A DNA stretch of 64,000 nt, from the NCBI GenBank assembly GCA_965224525.1, contig OZ245050.1, forward strand, positions 2,666,001-2,730,000, read 5' to 3'. The position numbers were made by a program, and so were the translations under genes. This document shows, one piece after another, positions 61,691-64,000 of this stretch (position 1 is the first letter of the stretch; each line of letters begins with the position of its first letter). The notes beneath the pieces were generated by a model. That model searched no databases. It was not told the DNA's origin and saw only the letters and a program-made list of their open reading frames with translations. The stretch is from Granulosicoccus sp036478565. GTDB lineage: Bacteria; Pseudomonadota; Gammaproteobacteria; Granulosicoccales; Granulosicoccaceae.

Positions 61691-63214
61691 TCACTCGGCA
61701 CAGACACCGCTCAATATCAAGCTTCTGGTCTGGTAGCCACTTGAAGTCGAGGCATCCGCTACAAGTTCAAAAAACTCTGTTGTTGAAAAGGTATATAAAT
61801 CAGTAGAGCCAGTAATATTGATTCCGTCAGTGGTTATTTGCGGGCGTTCCAGCGAGAAGTTTTGCGCTAGAACAGTCGAATGCACATACGCCAAATCATC
61901 AACGGTATAGCGATAGGACACAAATTTGAGAAGGTTCTGCGCCCGTACATACAGGTGATCTCCACTGTCGCTACTCGCCTCTACATCCAGCTGGTTTGCC
62001 CCAAGGTTCGCTTCAAAAACTGTGTCGCACGTACCATTCACCACTTCATCAACTCCATCCACAGTCATCGTGCCTGAGAACTGCCGTGCAAACGTCACCG
62101 GAGGCTTCACCGCGGATACGCTACTTCTGCCAGACAATTCGTAGATTTGAACACTTTCACCGATGACAAACGCTCCCACTGAGCCGTCAACAGAAAACGA
62201 GCGAAGTGAAGCATTATCCTTTTCTGTCTCCCCGATATAGAGCAATGCTGGCAAGGCAACCAGCGTAAGGCTGTCGCTTCCGTTAACTGCAAAGACCTCA
62301 CCATTCGGCGAAACAGCAGCATCTTGATCGAAACCCTCAACTACAGCGCCTGTAGGTTGCATGATTATTTCCAGTTCATCCTGATACAGTTCGAAACCAT
62401 CGCCTACTGACAAGACCTCGCCCAAGGATGCGCTGAGTGCTGAACCGATAGGTGCAATGGACAAGGCATCATAGACCTGTGTGCTATCAGCTCGCAGGCT
62501 GTCATTTGCAAAACTTATACTCAGCCGGGAGGCAGTAGAATCCAGCGCCATGCTGGAAATACGAGTTGCTGTAGCCGGCTTTACTACCTGATAGTAATTG
62601 GCCATGCCTGTTGATAAGTTCAGAACACAGATGTTTGGCAATCCAAAAACCTCTCCTGCATAGAGAACGTTCGTGGCTGAATTAAAGGCTTCAACAGGAC
62701 TGAGAGAATCACAGTGAGCTTCTCCACTGCCGTCTCTAATATCCAATACATTACCCGAACCCGGATCCCAGACCACTGCCCCCCTATCCAAAAGCAATGT
62801 CAAGCGATCATCTCCCCAGTAAAGATCCAGTACCTGGTTGACTTCACCAGGGTCTGCCATGGTCTGAACCAGGGCACCCGTCACAGTGTCGAACACCTCC
62901 AGACTATACTGATCTCCAAAAACCAGTGTATTCAGCATCTGTGTAAAGGACAGTACCGCAACCTCGGTACCCGAGGGACTGAGTGTTGCATCAACAATTC
63001 GAGACCCATTATCTACTCCAATTGTCGCCCGTGGTACCAGTAGAGGAATATCAGAAGATGAGGGAGGCTCTACAATCTCTGGCTGATTCGTTGATGCACC
63101 ATCATTTCCTCCCTGACCGGTTGAGGACCCATTTGATCCGCTCCCACCACAAGCAGACAAGCCAAGTACCAGGGAAGCAACGACTGATACTTTCAAACTA
63201 TCAGAAAACAACAT
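61691..63214 (-). CDS. Propeller-like lipoprotein of unknown function
   Basis: 507 residues with a strong RBS (CAGGAGAAATGAGTC). Lipobox LSAC (Cys22) is followed by a Gly/Ser/Asn-rich spacer. Residues about 55-370 show repeating strand patterns as in WD40/YVTN-like propellers (DATLSPSGTEVAVLSFTQ; VFDTVTGALVQTMADPGE; VSPNGEVFAVNGSDSLTLVAL; FSVDGSVGAFVIGESVQIYEL). The last ~130 residues form a separate beta domain with two or three Cys. No family is recognised. It is probably exposed in the periplasm or on the surface. Confidence 0.75.
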   Translation of the reverse strand: MLFSDSLKVSVVASLVLGLSACGGSGSNGSSTGQGGNDGASTNQPEIVEPPSSSDIPLLVPRATIGVDNGSRIVDATLSPSGTEVAVLSFTQMLNTLVFGDQYSLEVFDTVTGALVQTMADPGEVNQVLDLYWGDDRLTLLLDRGAVVWDPGSGNVLDIRDGSGEAHCDSLSPVEAFNSATNVLYAGEVFGLPNICVLNLSTGMANYYQVVKPATATRISSMALDSTASRLSISFANDSLRADSTQVYDALSIAPIGSALSASLGEVLSVGDGFELYQDELEIIMQPTGAVVEGFDQDAAVSPNGEVFAVNGSDSLTLVALPALLYIGETEKDNASLRSFSVDGSVGAFVIGESVQIYELSGRSSVSAVKPPVTFARQFSGTMTVDGVDEVVNGTCDTVFEANLGANQLDVEASSDSGDHLYVRAQNLLKFVSYRYTVDDLAYVHSTVLAQNFSLERPQITTDGINITGSTDLYTFSTTEFFELVADASTSSGYQTRSLILSGVCAE

Positions 63215-63540
63215 GACTCATTTCTCCTGAGAAACGACACGAGAAAACGATAGTGAATGCTGGCTTTATAATGTAACTATTCACAGCATCCATTATATAT
63301 TTCAGGCTTGTGAAAAATGTTAATGTCACTCACCAATCGTTATAAAGCTTAGCATTTTACAATTTCGAATCCTGTAGTATTTCTCTGTTTGACCACTACA
63401 CAAATGGTTAGTTAAGGATGGATAACATCACATATTCGTGTATCCGTTCACATAAGCATCATGTATTTTCTCAAAGGCATTCATACATCTCCATGCCAAT
63501 AGTTAAATCAGCTACTGATGAATGATTCCAGCGGAAAACC
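63215..63540. other. Intergenic region, no gene called
   Basis: 326 AT-rich bases between the PAAR-like gene and the propeller lipoprotein gene, both on the minus strand. The promoter of the lipoprotein gene should lie here. A TATAAT on the plus strand near 63270 has no matching gene downstream. No terminator-like hairpin is obvious. Confidence 0.4.
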
Positions 63541-63996
63541 CTATGGCATAACCAGAACCTTTAGTTGGCTAGGAACCACTTGAACTCCCATAGGATTGTT
63601 GTGATTGGCAACACCATTTTGACCGACAGTTGAGGTCAAATGCGCCATTGCCGCACCTTGCACCTTAACCTTTGAACTGCCTTTCTTGAATTTGGCAGGA
63701 CCTTTGAATTTGCTTGAGACCACACCACCTGCAACGCCCGGCTCGTCACCGGTCGACATGACTATTTCAGTATTGGTCGTTGCCACTTTTTTACCCATGA
63801 TCTTGACTTTACTCGATAGCGAACTGCCTTTTGCCTGTGCCATCATAGCGATGTTGGGGTACGGTATTGGAACCGGTCCGGCGGGCGAAGGTGTCTTGCA
63901 AACATCCGGAAAACAAATACTTTGGCCAGCGCCATTGGTCGTTGCAGGTAACATAACTTTATCCCAGATTAATTTTTCGGCCATCAATTGAAACAT
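63541..63996 (-). CDS. PAAR-like (DUF4150) protein
   Basis: 151 residues from the ATG at 63996; a GTG at 63999 and an ATG at 63984 (MAEKLIWDKVML) are alternatives. Because the right edge is four bases away, an even longer form cannot be excluded. The sequence ICFPDVCKTPSPAGPVPIPYPNIA, MSTGDEPGVAGGVVSSKFKGPAKFKKGSSKVKVQG and TSTVGQNGVANHNNPMGVQVVPSQ is the DUF4150 PAAR-like fold that caps the VgrG spike of type VI secretion systems and carries or recruits effectors. A TGA just before the ATG (63998-63996 overlap) suggests coupling to an upstream gene outside the window. Confidence 0.88.
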   Translation of the reverse strand: MFQLMAEKLIWDKVMLPATTNGAGQSICFPDVCKTPSPAGPVPIPYPNIAMMAQAKGSSLSSKVKIMGKKVATTNTEIVMSTGDEPGVAGGVVSSKFKGPAKFKKGSSKVKVQGAAMAHLTSTVGQNGVANHNNPMGVQVVPSQLKVLVMP

Positions 63997-64000
63997 CACG

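Overview
The window is chromosomal DNA of a free-living, probably marine, aerobic gammaproteobacterium. The evidence is the sdhAB-sdhE-ygfX arrangement, the rimP-nusA-infB-rbfA-truB-rpsO-pnp order, qmcA/nfeD, the lutABC lactate operon, leucine catabolism genes, and many lipoproteins, c-type cytochromes and calcium-binding type-3 (TSP3) repeats. A Granulosicoccus-like (Chromatiales-type) host is my guess from gene content only; no rRNA or tRNA gene was seen.

Layout. 1-3132 (+): end of sdhA, a 164-bp MITE-like palindromic element, sdhB, sdhE, a YgfX/CptA-like gene and acpS. 3142-8437: a glucan-related locus with two GH16 paralogues (one lacking its catalytic nucleophile) around a barrel-ended envelope protein, plus a small secreted protein. 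8569-17413 (-): surface proteins, namely two lipoproteins with near-identical heads and different repeat tails (228-bp TSP3 repeats or 18-bp PPVTTE repeats), an Ig-like membrane protein, a coiled-coil membrane protein and an M64 metallopeptidase lipoprotein. 17490-21995 (-): lutA-lutB-lutC-HAD phosphatase-D-amino acid transaminase operon. 22164-24183 (+): ABHD10-like hydrolase and a cytosolic reductive-dehalogenase-family protein. 24217-25968 (-): PAS-GGDEF-EAL protein. 26156-34044 (+): qmcA, nfeD, a secreted S33-type peptidase and an RND efflux pair. 34227-37079: a clan GH-A glycosidase facing a third member of the surface-lipoprotein family.

37336-47049 (-) is the conserved translation/RNA cluster: rimP, nusA, infB, rbfA, truB, rpsO, pnp, then tadA, with two terminators and a candidate leader RNA ahead of rimP. 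47373-52213 (-) encodes leucine degradation (liuA, liuB, liuD). 52366-53968 (-) pairs a Crp-family regulator with an FHA-tagged class III cyclase. 54018-60402 (-) is a three-gene unit: a giant cytochrome c5-like/TSP3 protein with a GlyGly-CTERM tail, an outer-membrane barrel and a triheme lipoprotein. 60403-64000 looks like an accessory region: a peptidoglycan-binding papain-like peptidase, a propeller-like lipoprotein and a PAAR-like DUF4150 protein, which points to a contractile injection system beyond the right edge.

The strongest candidate for an undescribed system is the recurrent pairing of secreted glucan-type glycosidases with a family of modular stalk lipoproteins. It occurs at two separate loci (3-13 kb and 34-37 kb). 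The second candidate is the GlyGly-CTERM multiheme operon.
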